Of a stretch of DNA of 64,000 bases, positions 62,410-64,000 are shown one piece after another (the first letter of the stretch is position 1; every line of letters starts with the position of its first letter). A program made the translations under genes and the position numbers. This stretch comes from Lewinellaceae bacterium. GTDB taxonomy: Bacteria > Bacteroidota > Bacteroidia > Chitinophagales > Saprospiraceae. The stretch spans positions 1-64,000 of the forward strand of contig JACJYB010000001.1 of assembly GCA_020636355.1 (NCBI GenBank). Direction: 5' to 3'. The notes beneath the pieces were generated by a model that was not told the DNA's origin, did not search any database, and saw only the letters and a program-made list of their open reading frames with translations.

Positions 62410-63260
62410 GATTAACTGCTGAAGAGCTGCACCGGTTGGATGAATACCTGCTTGGCCGTGGTACCAGCCAGGAGCGAGAGTCGATCCGGGTCATTCTGGA
62501 AAGCAATCCGGATTGGCAGGCTGCCGCAAAGGAGCAAATCCAGCTATACCGCCAGCTGAAGTATTCACTGCTCAACCACCAGTTGCAGGCACTCCGCGAA
62601 ATTGAAAAAAAGTTAACCCAAGGGGGTGACCTTGGTGAGGATTCTGCATTAATAGCTAACAATGGGGCTGGACGACATTACAAAACCCCGATTATGACAG
62701 AAGAGACACCTAACCGGGACGCCCTCCGGTTCCATGGCCTTATGCAGATGGCCCGGCAACTTCAATCGATTGAGCAGCAGGGCCATCCGTTGGGCCGGGA
62801 AACCAGGAAGCGTCTGCATTTGGGAAGGATTTTAGCCATTGCCGCCGGGTTTTTTGTCCTGGTTTTGGGCATATGGCCCTGGATAAAACCGGCTACGGAA
62901 GGAGAAAAGTTATTTCAAGCCAACTTTGTCGCCCCCGATCTGAGTATTCAGTCCAGAGGGATGGATCAAAACTCCATTGACTCCCTTCAGAAATTAGCTT
63001 ACGGAGCTTACATCACCGGCGAATACAGGCGCTCCCTTAAATTCTTTCGGAGAATCGGAGAACTACCGGATTCTACCTACACCAAAATTTATGGCATCAC
63101 CTTGCTCCTCAACAACCGGCCAGAAGAAGCCATCACATTATTTCAAAACGGAAAACAGCGATGGCCGGAAGGTCCGAAATGGGACCAATGGATCGGCTGG
63201 GCATTACTCAAAGAAAACAAAGTACAGGAAGCCCAAGAATATCTTAACTTGGATCTTTGA
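62406..63260 (+). CDS. Single-pass membrane protein with TPR-like tail, partner of sigma copy 2
   Basis: 284 residues, paralog of the protein at 57,667. N-terminal anti-sigma-like part (LDEYLLGRGTSQERESIRVILESNPDWQAAAKEQ), a conserved GGDLGEDSALIANNGAGR and ALRFHGLMQMARQL, one membrane segment (ILAIAAGFFVLVLGIWPWI), then TPR-like helices (AYGAYITGEYRRSLKFFRRIGELPD, LLNNRPEEAITLFQNGKQRWPE, ALLKENKVQEAQEYL). The TPR part is complete here, unlike copy 1. Probably regulates sigma copy 2 by sensing something outside the cytoplasm; this is inference. Confidence 0.85.
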   Translation: MRLTAEELHRLDEYLLGRGTSQERESIRVILESNPDWQAAAKEQIQLYRQLKYSLLNHQLQALREIEKKLTQGGDLGEDSALIANNGAGRHYKTPIMTEETPNRDALRFHGLMQMARQLQSIEQQGHPLGRETRKRLHLGRILAIAAGFFVLVLGIWPWIKPATEGEKLFQANFVAPDLSIQSRGMDQNSIDSLQKLAYGAYITGEYRRSLKFFRRIGELPDSTYTKIYGITLLLNNRPEEAITLFQNGKQRWPEGPKWDQWIGWALLKENKVQEAQEYLNLDL

Positions 63261-63365
63261 TCAAAACTGACCCTGTCCCGGTGATTCTGCCGATATCTTG
63301 ATCAGGCCGCATTACGAAAGTCCGGGCATCGGTCATAGCGTGGACTGAAATCTTTGGGTTACTTT

Positions 63366-64000
63366 TTGCATAAACGGTTGCACAGGGGAGTGGTCGCATT
63401 TTGGCCCGTCCTGATTCTGATACTGTCCGGATCATACTGGCGCTGCACCCAGGAAGTGCATGCGACTGATCCGCACTGGGATCTCATTGATTCGAGCTGT
63501 ATTTACCTTCCCGCGAGAACCTGGCATCTGGATCAGGCATCTTCAGGGGATTATTGTGCGATCTCCCATCAACTGTCCGGTCCCCCCCCCGGTCAATGGT
63601 TGTTTTTAGATTCCATTTACAAGGAGTTCGTACAACTCGGGTGCGATTCGTCGTCGACCTGGCCTCAGTTTCAGGGCCTATTGCGCAAGTTGGAGAAATG
63701 TTACTGCAGTCTTTATCTTGAAGTTGCCGGAGTAAGCCTGGATCGGTTTGGAGCTATCATGAGCCCTGACGATAAGGAGCGTATCGAAAGCTGTGCCGTA
63801 GCGGCCACTTGTTCCGTTTATGGTGCACATTCCCTTGAGAGTATCCGGGCCAAGCAGCAGCTTGCCGATCATTACCGGGTCAACCAACGCTATCTTCGCG
63901 CCGATACCTTCTATCAACAATGCATTGATGGGTTAATGTCAGTTTATCCCGATTCAATCGCCTGGCTGGAGCGATGTCTGTCCTACCACGGAACCATGAA
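63366..64000 (+). CDS. Partial membrane-anchored protein, probable TPR protein, running off the window
   Basis: Open from 63,339 and not closed at the window end. Start uncertain: TTG at 63,354 or 63,366, or GTG at 63,390; no ATG until far inside. It begins LHKRLHRGVVAFWPVLILILSG, a signal or membrane segment, then a Cys-rich part (SCIYLPARTWHL, DYCAISHQL, CYCSLYLEVAG), and ends in a TPR-like helix pair (LADHYRVNQRYLRADTFYQQCIDGLMSVYP). Third gene of the sigma copy 2 operon, 105 bases after the membrane gene. In related Bacteroidota such operons often continue into TPR/CHAT-domain proteins; that domain, if present, lies outside the window. Confidence 0.65.
   Translation, partial: MHKRLHRGVVAFWPVLILILSGSYWRCTQEVHATDPHWDLIDSSCIYLPARTWHLDQASSGDYCAISHQLSGPPPGQWLFLDSIYKEFVQLGCDSSSTWPQFQGLLRKLEKCYCSLYLEVAGVSLDRFGAIMSPDDKERIESCAVAATCSVYGAHSLESIRAKQQLADHYRVNQRYLRADTFYQQCIDGLMSVYPDSIAWLERCLSYHGTM

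Overview
The window looks like a chromosomal segment of a Bacteroidota bacterium, most likely of the Saprospiria/Saprospiraceae type; the phylum is much firmer than the family. The reasons are several parts and substrates of the type IX secretion system (PorD-like, PorP/SprF-like and PorW/SprE-like proteins, and secreted proteins ending in type A sorting domains), families that are mainly Bacteroidota (GSCFA, DUF2911, Rpb6-type omega), and several upstream sites matching the Bacteroidota -7 element TAnnTTTG. Most of the window is ordinary housekeeping DNA, interrupted by repeat islands and one long decayed stretch. No rRNA, tRNA or CRISPR array was seen.

Layout. 1-2.5 kb: a large tyrosine recombinase on the minus strand, then five tandem ~94-bp repeats. 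2.5-6.4 kb: a minus-strand cluster bamD-rpoZ-coaBC-porD-purN (outer membrane assembly, RNA polymerase omega, CoA synthesis, T9SS, purines). 6.4-8.0 kb: a non-coding array of REP-like palindromes. 8.1-12.1 kb: two T9SS cargo proteins, a cytochrome c/copper monooxygenase fusion and a fibronectin type III repeat protein. 12.1-21.0 kb: minus-strand GH3-like adenylating enzyme, a hybrid histidine kinase with a LytTR regulator, a LolA-like protein and FtsK. 21.4-23.7 kb: an ECF sigma factor, a membrane anti-sigma-like protein and a beta-barrel candidate. 23.8-31.7 kb: acyl-CoA dehydrogenase, a nested inverted repeat, folB, a DUF4197 lipoprotein, two related secreted proteins (one with an OmpA domain), aroA and phoH. 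31.9-39.9 kb: a plus-strand run SAM hydrolase-ABM-aroB-PBP1A, then a HEAT/cyclophilin lipoprotein and gcvT. 39.9-49.9 kb: GbsR regulator, DUF2911, amidohydrolase, DUF1573, GSCFA, a two-gene YbjN-like/HtrA-like unit, PorP/SprF, bactofilin, AtpZ, a membrane protein and a biotin carrier. 49.9-56.6 kb: PorW/SprE diverging from an M23 peptidase, then two unrecognised genes. 56.6-64 kb: two paralogous ECF sigma/TPR-membrane-protein operons separated by about 3.4 kb of AT-rich, mostly non-coding DNA that ends in a T9SS sorting-domain remnant; the second operon runs into a partial gene at the window edge.

How it fits together. Envelope biogenesis dominates: BamD, LolA-like, PBP1A, the M23 peptidase, OmpA and the T9SS parts build or load the outer membrane, and the T9SS cargo proteins use that route. 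aroA and aroB (shikimate), folB (folate), purN, coaBC and gcvT supply central metabolites. The least explained parts are the duplicated sigma/TPR loci with the decayed gene between them, the intracellular HtrA-like protease coupled to a YbjN-like partner, the heme-plus-copper secreted protein, and three unrelated repeat families.
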